64,000 bases of DNA from Symbiodinium natans (lineage: Eukaryota; Sar; Dinophyceae; Suessiales; Symbiodiniaceae): positions 1 through 64,000 of the forward strand of contig CAJNDS010002333.1 of assembly GCA_905221605.1 (NCBI GenBank), read 5' to 3'. Within the stretch, counting starts at the first letter, position 1; each line of letters begins with the position of its first letter. A program made the position numbers and the translations under genes. The notes beneath the pieces were generated by a model that was not told the origin of the DNA, did no database searches, and worked only from the letters and a program-made list of their open reading frames with translations. Below, one piece after another: positions 20,089 to 33,958 of this stretch.

Positions 20089-22861
20089 GGTGTTGATTCG
20101 TTAAGGTTGCGCGCGACGCCCAAGCCAAACCACCTGAAAATTGCAAAGTGTATTTCCAGAATGTGAATAAGTGCGAGCGAAGCGAGCGAAACACCAGAGT
20201 AAATTCAACAAATTTGACTGATCAAGTGTTGATTTTAAGGGTTTTTTCAACATTTTCGGAACTTCAGAAATTTTGAAAATTCGTTGAATGGTGCTGAATC
20301 CAGGGAAGAATTGCAACACGCAACCAAAAACGAAAGACAAAGAATTAAGGGCACCCAGCCTAAAGAAAGCAGAGTTTCTTCTGCTCAATCTTCTGTCAAA
20401 TTTCAGTGTGCCTTGAATTTCTGTTTGGCCATTTTGGAAAATTAAAGACAAGAGCACGCAATCGAAGCTTTGTCAAAAAAAGTCGAATGGGAATGGAAAT
20501 GGCTGGGCGACTCTCAAGTCGTTCTGGCCATGATGAGAGGTCAGTGTGATTGTTTTTTTTTGAATTTTTGCAAGAACTGCAAAAACATTGGTTTTTCCTT
20601 GGCCCGTCTGAAAAAGAATTTTCTCTTGCTTTTGTTCAATGTTTTCTTTACTTTTTGTCGGGATGATCTCTTGGTTGCAAGCTTCAGAAAGAGAAAATTT
20701 CGAGAAACCGCTTTGAACTAAAACACAAACAGTCGGCAAGTGTTTTGGTAAGTGCCCGGCAAGCTGTCGATTGACCAGAAAGACGGTGAAAAAAATGCAA
20801 TTGGAACTAAAAGACATTATTAGAATGTGCATTTTGTCGTTTCGGCTGTTTTTCTGAGTGTGCATGTGCAAGATTGTTGTGGATGTGTGTGTGAATTTGT
20901 GCAACAAAGTGGATTGGTTTGCGGGTGCATGTCTTTTTTTCTGTGCTTCATTTTTTGGTGCTGTTGGGTTGTAGTCTCTGTGCTTAAATTTTTCCGTTGC
21001 TGTTGGGTTGCTGTGAGGTGCTGCCTTCATTTTGGTCGCTGTGTTGGTGCCTTTCTGTGCCTTCACTTTTTGGTTGTGTTTTGCATTTTCTATGTCTTCA
21101 TTTTTGGTCGCTGTGTGGTGCCTTTTCTGCACCTTCTTTTGGTCGCTGTGTGGTGCCTTTCTGTGCCTTCATTTTTGGTCGCTGTGTGTGCCGTTTCTAT
21201 GCCTTTTGGCTTCAGTGTGCAAGAAGAGTGTCAGTGTGGGTAAAGGGCAAGGCATGGAGTCGCAGAAGTGACACCAAAAAAAAACAGTGACCTTGTAGTG
21301 GTGTCTGTGTCTGTGTGTGTGTGTGTGTGTAAATGTGTGTTTACATCGTTTTCTCGAATGGGTGTGTGGTGTTGTGGTTTCGGCGTTTTGGCAGAGAGTC
21401 GTGTGTGTCATGGAGTGTGTCATTCTTAGGTGCAAAGTGGCTTCAGTGGGTGGTGTGCGTTTGCGTGTCTGTCGGCTGGGTTCTGCTGGCTGTTCAAGTG
21501 TGGAAGTGTGCGGGTGGTGAAAGGTGTGTGGATTTTGGAGACACAAAAAGAGGGCAAGGAATCAACTCCAAAAGGTAGGGAAGCCGAAGTGACCTCCACA
21601 GTGCGAGAAAGATCGCACGGGAACAATGCAAGACTGTTGTCTTGAATGCCAGCTAAAGACAAGTTTAGCAAGATAAGAACACGCGTATCAACCGCGTTTT
21701 TTGTTTTCTTGAGTGTTGATGCAAACAGTATCGAATAGAAAAAATCTTGTTTGTCTGTGAGTTGATTTTCAATTATTATTGAACTCAAATGGGTTCCAAA
21801 AGCAGCTCAATTCTGGGCACCGAAAACGGGCCCTAGATTTTGGATTTCCTGTGTGAACATACAAGGCCACCCAGGTTGGAGCCTCAAATTGGAACCCAAG
21901 TTTAGGAGCCATTTTTGGGCCCAGTTGTGGCGTTTTTTTCACACACGGGAAGCCAGATCTGGCTTTCACAGCTCCTCGTTGCGAGTAAAACAAATAAGCC
22001 TCTCAGTCGGTTCCAGTCTAAGTCCTGTGTCAGTCTTCCCCCAAAATTAGAACAGCAGGCAGCAAGGCGGCAAAGTGTGAACTTGTTTGGAACCGGAACT
22101 TTCTCTAACAGTGCGAGAAAGATCGCACGGGAACAATGCAAGACTGTTGTCTTGAATGCCAGCTAAAGACAAGTTTAGCAAGATAAGAACACGCGTATCA
22201 ACCGCGTTTTTTGTTTTCTTGAGTGTTGATGCAAACAGTATCGAATAGAAAAAATCTTGTTTGTCTGTGAGTTGATTTTCAATTATTATTGAACTCAAAT
22301 GGATTCCAAAAGCAGCTCAATTCTGGGCACCGAAAACGGGCCCTAGATTTTGGATTTCCTGTGTGAACATACAAGGCCACCCAGGTTGGAGCCTCAAATT
22401 GGAACCCAAGTTTAGGAGCCATTTTTGGGCCCAGTTGTGGCGTTTTTTTCACACACGGGAAGCCAGATCTGGCTTTCACAGCTCCTCGTTGCGAGTAAAA
22501 CAAATAAGCCTCTCAGTCGGTTCCAGTCTAAGTCCTGTGTCAGTCTTCCCCCAAAATTAGAACAGCAGGCAGCAAGGCGGCAAAGTGTGAACTTGTTTGG
22601 AACCGGAACTTTCTCTAACTGTGGAGGTCACTGGAGCTTCCCTACCTTTTCGATCAACTTTGCTGCCCCTCATCTTGGGTTTCAGATTCTCCAGGTTTTG
22701 GTGCAAGGCCTGAAGGCAGAAGAGGAGAAAAGAAGGGTGCAGAGTCAACATCGGTGGAAACAGCTAGGAAAAGTTCAATGCTTTGAAACAAGTGTTTTTA
22801 AAAGCCTCTGACAGTGCCGTTTGGACAGAAATCAACTGCGGGACGAGACGAGTTCAACCCT
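20089..22861 (+). repeat. Array unit 2 (2773 bp)
   Basis: Full-length unit that serves here as the reference form. Confidence 0.95.
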
Positions 22862-25612
22862 GGTGTTGATTCGTTAAGGTTGCGCGCGACGCCCAAGCCA
22901 AACCACCTGAAAATTGCAAAGTGTATTTCCAGAATGTGAATAAGTGCGAGCGAAGCGAGCGAAACACCAGAGTAAATTCAACAAATTTGACTGATCAAGT
23001 GTTGATTTTAAGGGTTTTTTCAACATTTTCGGAACTTCAGAAATTTTGAAAATTCGTTGAATGGTGCTGAATCCAGGGAAGAATTGCAACACGCAACCAA
23101 AAACGAAAGACAAAGAATTAAGGGCACCCAGCCTAAAGAAAAAGCAGAGTTTCTTCTGCTCAATCTTCTGTCAAATTTCAGTGTGCCTTGAATTTCTGTT
23201 TGGCCATTTTGGAAAATTAAAGACAAGAGCACGCAATCGAAGCTTTGTCAAAAAAAGTCGAATGGGAATGGAAATGGCTGGGCGACTCTCAAGTCGTTCT
23301 GGCCATGATGAGAGGTCAGTGTGATTGTTTTTTTTTTGAATTTTTGCAAGAACTGCAAAAACATTGGTTTTCCTTGGCCCGTCTGAAAGAATTTTCTCTT
23401 GCTTTTGTTCAATGTTTTCTTTACTTTTTGTCGGGATGATCTCTTGGTTGCAAGCTTCAGAAAGAGAAAATTTCGAGAAACCGCTTTGAACTAAAACACA
23501 AACAGTCGGCAAGTGTTTTGGTAAGTGCCCGGCAAGGTGAAAAAATGCAATTGGAACTAAAAGACATTATTAGAATGTGCATTTTGTCGTTTCGGCTGTT
23601 TTTCTGAGTGTGCATGTGCAAGATTGTTGTGGATGTGTGTGTGAATTTGTGCAACAAAGTGGATTGGTTTGCGGGTGCATGTCTTTTTTTCTGTGCTTCA
23701 TTTTTTGGTGCTGTTGGGTTGTAGTCTCTGTGCTTAAATTTTTCCGTTGCTGTTGGGTTGCTGTGAGGTGCTGCCTTCATTTTGGTCGCTGTGTTGGTGC
23801 CTTTCTGTGCCTTCACTTTTTGGTTGTGTTTTGCATTTTCTATGTCTTCATTTTTGGTCGCTGTGTGGTGCCTTTTCTGCACCTTCTTTTGGTCGCTGTG
23901 TGGTGCCTTTCTGTGCCTTCATTTTTGGTCGCTGTGTGTGCCGTTTCTATGCCTTTTGGCTTCAGTGTGCAAGAAGAGTGTCAGTGTGGGTAAAGGGCAA
24001 GGCATGGAGTCGCAGAAGTGACACCAAAAAAAAACAGTGACCTTGTAGTGGTGTCTGTGTCTGTGTGTGTGTGTGTGTGTAAATGTGTGTTTACATCGTT
24101 TTCTCGAATGGGTGTGTGGTGTTGTGGTTTCGGCGTTTTGGCAGAGAGTCGTGTGTGTCATGGAGTGTGTCATTCTTAGGTGCAAAGTGGCTTCAGTGGG
24201 TGGTGTGCGTTTGCGTGTCTGTCGGCTGGGTTCTGCTGGCTGTTCAAGTGTGGAAGTGTGCGGGTGGTGAAAGGTGTGTGGATTTTGGAGACACAAAAAG
24301 AGGGCAAGGAATCAACTCCAAAAGGTAGGGAAGCCGAAGTGACCTCCACAGTGCGAGAAAGATCGCACGGGAACAATGCAAGACTGTTGTCTTGAATGCC
24401 AGCTAAAGACAAGTTTAGCAAGATAAGAACACGCGTATCAACCGCGTTTTTTGTTTTCTTGAGTGTTGATGCAAACAGTATCGAATAGAAAAAATCTTGT
24501 TTGTCTGTGAGTTGATTTTCAATTATTATTGAACTCAAATGGGTTCCAAAAGCAGCTCAATTCTGGGCACCGAAAACGGGCCCTAGATTTTGGATTTCCT
24601 GTGTGAACATACAAGGCCACCCAGGTTGGAGCCTCAAATTGGAACCCAAGTTTAGGAGCCATTTTTGGGCCCAGTTGTGGCGTTTTTTTCACACACGGGA
24701 AGCCAGATCTGGCTTTCACAGCTCCTCGTTGCGAGTAAAACAAATAAGCCTCTCAGTCGGTTCCAGTCTAAGTCTTGTGTCAGTCTTCCCCCAAAATTAG
24801 AACAGCAGGCAGCAAGGCGGCAAAGTGTGAACTTGTTTGGAACCGGAACTTTCTCTAACAGTGCGAGAAAGATCGCACGGGAACAATGCAAGACTGTTGT
24901 CTTGAATGCCAGCTAAAGACAAGTTTAGCAAGATAAGAACACGCGTATCAACCGCGTTTTTTTGTTTTCTTGAGTGTTGATGCAAACAGTATCGAATAGA
25001 AAAAATCTTGTTTGTCTGTGAGTTGATTTTCAATTATTATTGAACTCAAATGGATTCCAAAAGCAGCTCAATTCTGGGCACCGAAAACGGGCCCTAGATT
25101 TTGGATTTCCTGTGTGAACATACAAGGCCACCCAGGTTGGAGCCTCAAATTGGAACCCAAGTTTAGGAGCCATTTTTGGGCCCAGTTGTGGCGTTTTTTT
25201 CACACACGGGAAGCCAGATCTGGCTTTCACAGCTCCTCGTTGCGAGTAAAACAAATAAGCCTCTTGGTCGGTTCCAGTCTAAGTCCTGTGTCAGTCTTCC
25301 CCCAAAATTAGAACAGCAGGCAGCAAGGCGGCAAAGTGTGAACTTGTTTGGAACCGGAACTTTCTCTAACTGTGGAGGTCACTGGAGCTTTCCTACCTTT
25401 TCGATCAACTTTGCTGCCCCTCATCTTGGGTTTCAGATTCTCCAGGTTTTGGTGCAAGGCCTGAAGGCAGAAGAGGAGAAAAGAAGGGTGCAGAGTCAAC
25501 ATCGGTGGAAACAGCTAGGAAAAGTTCAATGCTTTGAAACAAGTGTTTTTAAAAGCCTCTGACAGTGCCGTTTGGACAGAAATCAACTGCGGGACGAGAC
25601 GAGTTCAACCCT
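22862..25612 (+). repeat. Array unit 3 (2751 bp)
   Basis: Shares with unit 1 the loss of about 20 bp (near 23535), so these two units share a more recent history with each other for that segment. Confidence 0.95.
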
Positions 25613-28384
25613 GGTGTTGATTCGTTAAGGTTGCGCGCGACGCCCAAGCCAAACCACCTGAAAATTGCAAAGTGTATTTCCAGAATGTGAATAAGTGCGA
25701 GCGAAGCGAGCGAAACACCAGAGTAAATTCAACAAATTTGACTGATCAAGTGTTGATTTTAAGGGTTTTTTCAACATTTTCGGAACTTCAGAAATTTTGA
25801 AAATTCGTTGAATGGTGCTGAATCCAGGGAAGAATTGCAACACGCAACCAAAAACGAAAGACAAAGAATTAAGGGCACCCAGCCTAAAGAAAGCAGAGTT
25901 TCTTCTGCTCAATCTTCTGTCAAATTTCAGTGTGCCTTGAATTTCTGTTTGGCCATTTTGGAAAATTAAAGACAAGAGCACGCAATCGAAGCTTTGTCAA
26001 AAAAAGTCGAATGGGAATGGAAATGGCTGGGCGACTCTCAAGTCGTTCTGGCCATGATGAGAGGTCAGTGTGATTGTTTTTTTTTTGAATTTTTGCAAGA
26101 ACTGCAAAAACATTGGTTTTCCTTGGCCCGTCTGAAAGAATTTTCTCTTGCTTTTGTTCAATGTTTTCTTTACTTTTTGTCGGGATGATCTCTTGGTTGC
26201 AAGCTTCAGAAAGAGAAAATTTCGAGAAACCGCTTTGAACTAAAACACAAACAGTCGGCAAGTGTTTTGGTAAGTGCCCGGCAAGCTGTCGATTGACCAG
26301 AAAGACGGTGAAAAAAATGCAATTGGAACTAAAAGACATTATTAGAATGTGCATTTTGTCGTTTCGGCTGTTTTTCTGAGTGTGCATGTGCAAGATTGTT
26401 GTGGATGTGTGTGTGAATTTGTGCAACAAAGTGGATTGGTTTGCGGGTGCATGTCTTTTTTTCTGTGCTTCATTTTTTGGTGCTGTTGGGTTGTAGTCTC
26501 TGTGCTTAAATTTTTCCGTTGCTGTTGGGTTGCTGTGAGGTGCTGCCTTCATTTTGGTCGCTGTGTTTGTGCCTTTCTGTGCCTTCACTTTTTGGTTGTG
26601 TTTTGCATTTTCTATGTCTTCATTTTTGGTCGCTGTGTGGTGCCTTTTCTGCACCTTCTTTTGGTCGCTGTGTGGTGCCTTTCTGTGCCTTCATTTTTGG
26701 TCGCTGTGTGTGCCGTTTCTATGCCTTTTGGCTTCAGTGTGCAAGAAGAGTGTCAGTGTGGGTAAAGGGCAAGGCATGGAGTCGCAGAAGTGACACCAAA
26801 AAAAAACAGTGACCTTGTAGTGGTGTCTGTGTCTGTGTGTGTGTGTGTGTGTAAATGTGTGTTTACATCGTTTTCTCGAATGGGTGTGTGGTGTTGTGGT
26901 TTCGGCGTTTTGGCAGAGAGTCGTGTGTGTCATGGAGTGTGTCATTCTTAGGTGCAAAGTGGCTTCAGTGGGTGGTGTGCGTTTGCGTGTCTGTCGGCTG
27001 GGTTCTGCTGGCTGTTCAAGTGTGGAAGTGTGCGGGTGGTGAAAGGTGTGTGGATTTTGGAGACACAAAAAGAGGGCAAGGAATCAACTCCAAAAGGTAG
27101 GGAAGCCGAAGTGACCTCCACAGTGCGAGAAAGATCGCACGGGAACAATGCAAGACTGTTGTCTTGAATGCCAGCTAAAGACAAGTTTAGCAAGATAAGA
27201 ACACGCGTATCAACCGCGTTTTTTGTTTTCTTGAGTGTTGATGCAAACAGTATCGAATAGAAAAAATCTTGTTTGTCTGTGAGTTGATTTTCAATTATTA
27301 TTGAACTCAAATGGGTTCCAAAAGCAGCTCAATTCTGGGCACCGAAAACGGGCCCTAGATTTTGGATTTCCTGTGTGAACACACAAGGCCACCCAGGTTG
27401 GAGCCTCAAATTGGAACCCAAGTTTAGGAGCCATTTTTGGGCCCAGTTGTGGCGTTTTTTTCACACACGGGAAGCCAGATCTGGCTTTCACAGCTCCTCG
27501 TTGCGAGTAAAACAAATAAGCCTCTCAGTCGGTTCCAGTCTAAGTCCTGTGTCAGTCTTCCCCCAAAATTAGAACAGCAGGCAGCAAGGCGGCAAAGTGT
27601 GAACTTGTTTGGAACCGGAACTTTCTCTAACTGTGCGAGAAAGATCGCACGGGAACAATGCAAGACTGTTGTCTTGAATGCCAGCTAAAGACAAGTTTAG
27701 CAAGATAAGAACACGCGTATCAACCGCGTTTTTGTTTTCTTGAGTGTTGATGCAAACAGTATCGAATAGAAAAAACCTTGTTTGTCTGTGAGTTGATTTT
27801 CAATTATTATTGAACTCAAATGGGTTCCAAAAGCAGCTCAATTCTGGGCACCGAAAACGGGCCCTAGATTTTGGATTTCCTGTGTGAACATACAAGGCCA
27901 CCCAGGTTGGAGCCTCAAATTGGAACCCAAGTTTAGGAGCCATTTTTGGGCCCAGTTGCGGCGTTTTTTTCACACACACGGGAAGCCAGATCTGGCTTTC
28001 ACAGCTCCTCGTTGCGAGTAAAACAAATAAGCCTCTCAGTCGGTTCCAGTCTAAGTCCTGTGTCAGTCTTCCCCCAAAATTAGAACAGCAGGCAGCAAGG
28101 CGGCAACGTGTGAACTTGTTTGGAACCGGAACTTTCTCTAACTGTGGAGGTCACTGGAGCTTCCCTACCTTTTCGATCAACTTTGCTGCCCCTCATCTTG
28201 GGTTTCAGATTCTCCAGGGTTTGGTGCAAGGCCTGAAGGCAGAAGAGGATAAAAGAAGGGTGCAGAGTCAACATCGGTGGAAACAGCTTGGAAAAGTTCA
28301 ATGCTTTGAAACAAGTGTTTTTAAAAGCCTCTGACAGTGCCGTTTGGACAGAAATCAACTGCGGGACGAGACGAGTTCAACCCT
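25613..28384 (+). repeat. Array unit 4 (2772 bp)
   Basis: Near-identical to unit 2. The second 510-bp block begins after CTAACTGTG rather than CTAACAGTG. Confidence 0.95.
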
Positions 28385-31186
28385 GGTGTCGATTCGTTAA
28401 GGTTGCGCGCGACGCCCAAGCCAAACCACCTGAAAATTGCAAAGTGTATTTCCAGAATGTGAATAAGTGCGAGCGAAGCGAGCGAAACACCAGAGTAAAT
28501 TCAACAAATTTGACTGATCAAGTGTTGATTTTAAGGGTTTTTTCAACATTTTCGGAACTTCAGAAATTTTGAAATTCGTTGAATGGTGCTGAATCCAGGG
28601 AAGAATTGCAACACGCAACCAAAAACGAAAGACAAAGAATTAAGGGCACCCAGCCTAAAAAGAAAGCAGAGTTTCTTCTGCTCAATCTTCTGTCAAATTT
28701 CAGTGTGCCTTGAATTTCTGTTTGGCCATTTTGGAAAATTAAAGACAAGAGCACGCAATCGAAGCTTTGTCAAAAAAAGTCGAATGGGAATGGAAATGGC
28801 TGGGCGACTCTCAAGTCGTTCTGGCCATGATGAGAGGTCAGTGTGATTGTTTTTTTTTTTGAATTTTTGCAAGAACTGCAAAAACATTGGTTTTTCCTTG
28901 GCCCGTCTGAAAAAGAATTTTCTCTTGCTTTTGTTCAATGTTTTCTTTACTTTTTGTCGGGATTATCTCTTGGTTGCAAGCTTCAGAAAGAGAAAATTTC
29001 GAGAAACCGCTTTGAACTAAAACACAAACAGTCGGCAAGTGTTTTGGTAAGTGCCCTGCAACTGTCGATTGACCAGACAGGACGTGCATGCAAAAACATG
29101 CAATTGGACTAAAGACATTTTAGAATGTGCCTTTTGTCGTTTCGGTCTGTTTTTTCTGAGTGTGCCATGTGCAAGATTGTTGTGGGATTGTGTGGTGAAT
29201 TGTGCACAAAGTGGATTGGTAAATTTGGCGGGGGGGGTTGGGGGGGCCAAAAAACGATGTCTTTTTTTCTGTTCTTCATTTTTTGGTGCTGTTGGGTTGT
29301 AGTCTCTGTGCTTAAATTTTTCCGTTGCTGTTGGGTTGCTGTGAGGTGCTGCCTTCATTTTGGTCGCTGTGTTTGTGCCTTTCTGTGCCTTCACTTTTTG
29401 GTTGTGTTTTGCATTTTCTATGTCTTCATTTTTGGTCGCTGTGTGGTGCCTTTTCTGCACCTTCTTTTGGTCGCTGTGTGGTGCCTTTCTGTGCCTTCAT
29501 TTTTGGTCGCTGTGTGTGCCGTTTCTATGCCTTTTGGCTTCAGTGTGCAAGAAGAGTGTCAGTGTGGGTAAAGGGCAAGGCATGGAGTCGCAGAAGTGAC
29601 ACCAAAAAAAAACAGTGACCTTGTAGTGGTGTCTGTGTCTGTGTGTGTGTAAATGTGTGTTTACATCGTTTTCTCGAATGGGTGTGTGGTGTTGTGGTTT
29701 CGGCGTTTTGGCAGAGAGTCGTGTGTGTCATGGAGTGTGTCATTCTTAGGTGCAAAGTGGCTTCAGTGGGTGGTGTGCGTTTGCGTGTCTGTCGGCTGGG
29801 TTCTGCTGGCTGTTCAAGTGTGGAAGTGTGCGGGTGGTGAAAGGTGTGTGGATTTTGGAGACACAAAAAGAGGGCAAGGAATCAACTCCAAAAGGTAGGG
29901 AAGCCGAAGTGACCTCCACAGTGCGAGAAAGATCGCACGGGAACAATGCAAGACTGTTGTCTTGAATGCCAGCTAAAGACAAGTTTAGCAAGATAAGAAC
30001 ACGCGTATCAACCGCGTTTTTTTGTTTTCTTGAGTGTTGATGCAAACAGTATCGAATAGAAAAAATCTTGTTTGTCTGTGAGTTGATTTTCAATTATTAT
30101 TGAACTAAAATGGGTTCCAAAAGCAGCTCAATTCTGGGCACCGAAAACGGACCTAGATTTTGGATTTCCTGTGTGAACATACAAGGCCACCCAGGTTGGA
30201 GCCTCAAATTGGAACCCAAGTTTAGGAGCCATTTTTGGGCCCAGTTGTGGCGTTTTTTTCACACACGGGAAGCCAGATCTGGCTTTCACAGCTCCTCGTT
30301 GCGAGTAAAACAAATAAGCCTCTCAGTCGGTTCCAGTCTAAGTCCTGTGTCAGTCTTCCCCCAAAATTAGAACAGCAGGCAGCAAGGCGGCAAAGTGTGA
30401 ACTTGTTTGGAACCGGAACTTTCTCTAACAGTGCGAGAAAGATCGCACGGGAACAATGCAAGACTGTTGTCTTGAATGCCAGCTAAAGACAAGTTTAGCA
30501 AGATAAGAACACGCGTATCAACCGCGTTTTTTTGTTTTCTTGAGTGTTGATGCAAACAGTATCGAATAGAAAAAATCTTGTTTGTCTGTGAGTTGATTTT
30601 CAATTATTATTGAACTCAAATGGATTCCAAAAGCAGCTCAATTCTGGGCACCGAAAACGGGCCCTAGATTTTGGATTTCCTGTGTGAACATACAAGGCCA
30701 CCCAGGTTGGAGCCTCAAATTGGAACCCAAGTTTAGGAGCCATTTTTGGGCCCAGTTAGTTGTGGCGTTTTTTTCACACACGGGAAGCCAGATCTGGCTT
30801 TCACAGCTCCTCGTTGCGAGTAAAACAAATAAGCCTCTCAGTCGGTTCCAGTCTAAGTCCTGTGTCAGTCTTCCCCCAAAATTAGAACAGCAGGCAGCAA
30901 GGCGGCAAAGTGTGAACTTGTTTGGAACCGGAACTTTCTCTAACTGTGGAGGTCACTGGAGCTTCCCTACCTTTTCGATCAACTTTGCTGCCCCTCATCT
31001 TGGGTTTCAGATTCTCCAGGTTTTGGTGCAAGGCCTGAAGGCAGAAGAGGAGAAAAGAAGGGTGCAGAGTCAACATCGGTGGAAACAGCTAGGAAAAGTT
31101 CAATGCTTTGAAACAAGTGTTTTTAAAAGCCTCTGACAGTGCCGTTTGGACAGAAATCAACTGCGGGACGAGACGAGTTCAACCCT
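28385..31186 (+). repeat. Array unit 5 (2802 bp)
   Basis: Starts with a variant junction (GTGTCGATTCG). Contains a dense cluster of single-base indels and G-runs at 29050-29265, unlike the rest of the array. Confidence 0.95.
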
Positions 31187-33958
31187 GGTGTTGATTCGTT
31201 AAGGTTGCGCGCGACGCCCAAGCCAAACCACCTGAAAATTGCAAAGTGTATTTCCAGAATGTGAATAAGTGCGAGCGAAGCGAGCGAAACACCAGAGTAA
31301 ATTCAACAAATTTGACTGATCAAGTGTTGATTTTAAGGGTTTTTTCAACATTTTCGGAACTTCAGAAATTTTGAAAATTCGTTGAATGGTGCTGAATCCA
31401 GGGAAGAATTGCAACACGCAACCAAAAACGAAAGACAAAGAATTAAGGGCACCCAGCCTAAAGAAAGCAGAGTTTCTTCTGCTCAATCTTCTGTCAAATT
31501 TCAGTGTGCCTTGAATTTCTGTTTGGCCATTTTGGAAAATTAAAGACAAGAGCACGCAATCGAAGCTTTGTCAAAAAAAGTCGAATGGGAATGGAAATGG
31601 CTGGGCGACTCTCAAGTCGTTCTGGCCATGATGAGAGGTCAGTGTGATTGTTTTTTTTGAATTTTTGCAAGAACTGCAAAAACATTGGTTTTTCCTTGGC
31701 CCGTCTGAAAAAGAATTTTCTCTTGCTTTTGTTCAATGTTTTCTTTACTTTTTGTCGGGATGATCTCTTGGTTGCAAGCTTCAGAAAGAGAAAATTTCGA
31801 GAAACCGCTTTGAACTAAAACACAAACAGTCGGCAAGTGTTTTGGTAAGTGCCCGGCAAGCTGTCGATTGACCAGAAAGACGGTGAAAAAAATGCAATTG
31901 GAACTAAAAGACATTATTAGAATGTGCATTTTGTCGTTTCGGCTGTTTTTCTGAGTGTGCATGTGCAAGATTGTTGTGGATGTGTGTGTGAATTCGTGCA
32001 ACAAAGTGGATTGGTTTGCGGGTGCATGTCTTTTTTTCTGTGCTTCATTTTTTGGTGCTGTTGGGTTGTAGTCTCTGTGCTTAAATTTTTCCGTTGCTGT
32101 TGGGTTGCTGTGAGGTGCTGCCTTCATTTTGGTCGCTGTGTTGGTGCCTTTCTGTGCCTTCACTTTTTGGTTGTGTTTTGCATTTTCTATGTCTTCATTT
32201 TTGGTCGCTGTGTGGTGCCTTTTCTGCACCTTCTTTTGGTCGCTGTGTGGTGCCTTTCTGTGCCTTCATTTTTGGTCGCTGTGTGTGCCGTTTCTATGCC
32301 TTTTGGCTTCAGTGTGCAAGAAGAGTGTCAGTGTGGGTAAAGGGCAAGGCATGGAGTCGCAGAAGTGACACCAAAAAAAAACAGTGACCTTGTAGTGGTG
32401 TCTGTGTCTGTGTGTGTGTGTGTGTGTAAATGTGTGTTTACATCGTTTTCTCGAATGGGTGTGTGGTGTTGTGGTTTCGGCGTTTTGGCAGAGAGTCGTG
32501 TGTGTCATGGAGTGTGTCATTCTTAGGTGCAAAGTGGCTTCAGTGGGTGGTGTGCGTTTGCGTGTCTGTCGGCTGGGTTCTGCTGGCTGTTCAAGTGTGG
32601 AAGTGTGCGGGTGGTGAAAGGTGTGTGGATTTTGGAGACACAAAAAGAGGGCAAGGAATCAACTCCAAAAGGTAGGGAAGCCGAAGTGACCTCCACAGTG
32701 CGAGAAAGATCGCGCGCGAACAATGCAAGAGTGCTTTGTCTTGAATGCCAGCTAACGACAAGTTTAGCAAAGCCAAGAACACGCGTATCGACGGCGTTTT
32801 TTGTTTTCTTGAGTGTTGATGCAAACAGTATCGAATAGAAAAAATCTTGTTTGTCTGTGAGTTGATTTCAATTGTTATTAAACTCAAATGGGTTCCAAAA
32901 GCAGCTCAATTCTGGGCACCGAAAACGGGCCCTAGATTTTGGATTTCCTGTGTGAACATACAAGGCCACCCAGGTTGGAGCCTCAAATTGGAACCCAAGT
33001 TTAGGAGCCATTTTTGGACCCAGTTGCGGCGTTTTTTTCACACACGGGAAGCCAGATCTGGCTTTCACAGCTCCTCGTTGCGAGTAAACAAATAAGCCTT
33101 CCAGTCGGTTCCAGTCTAAGTCTTGTGTCAGTCTTCCCCCAAAATTAGAACAGCAGGCAGCAAGGCGGCAAAGTGTGAACTTGTTCGGAACCGGAACTTT
33201 CTCTAACTGTGCGAGAAAGATCGCACGCGAACAATGCAAGACTGCTTTGTCTTGCGTGCCAGCTAAAGACAAGTTTAGCAAGCCAAGAACACGCGTATCG
33301 ACGGCGTTTTTTGTTTTCTTGAGTGTTGATGCAATCAGTATCGAATCGAAAGAATCTTATTGTCTGTGAGTTGATTTCAATTATTATTAAACTCAAATGG
33401 GTTCCAAAAGCAGCTTAATTCTGGGCACCGAAAACGGGCCCCAGATTTTGGATTTCCTGTGTGAACATACAAGGCCACGCAGGTTGGAGCCTCAAATTGG
33501 AACCCAAGTTTAGGAGCCATTTTTCGGCCCAGTTGCGTGTTTTTTTTCACACACGGGAAGCCAGATCTGGCTTTCACAGGTCCTCGTTGCGAGTAAAACA
33601 AATCAGCCTCTCAGTCGGTTCCAGTTTAAGTCTTGTGTCAGTCTTCCCCAAAATTAGAACAGCAGGCAGCAAGGCGGCAAAGTGTGAACTTGTTTGGAAC
33701 CGGAACTTTCTCTAACTGTGGAGGTCACTGGAGCTTCCCTACCTTTTCGATCAACTTTGCTGCCCCTCATCTTGGGTTTCAGATTCTCCAGGTTTTGGTG
33801 CAAGGCCTGAAGGCAGAAGAGGATAAAAGAAGGGTGCAGAGTCAACATCGGTGGAAACAGCTTGGAAAAGTTCAATGCTTTGAAACAAGTGTTTTTAAAA
33901 GCCTCTGACAGTGCCGTTTGGACAGAAATCAACTGCGGGACGAGACGAGTTCACCCCT
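31187..33958 (+). repeat. Array unit 6 (2772 bp)
   Basis: The first half matches unit 2. From about 32697 both 510-bp blocks carry many substitutions. Confidence 0.95.

Noticed and set aside
25920-26654. Minus-strand ORF of 244 codons in the array
   Set aside because: Its length varies from about 137 to 245 codons between units because of T-run indels, and it is low-complexity Lys/Thr/His-rich, the complement of the subrepeats.
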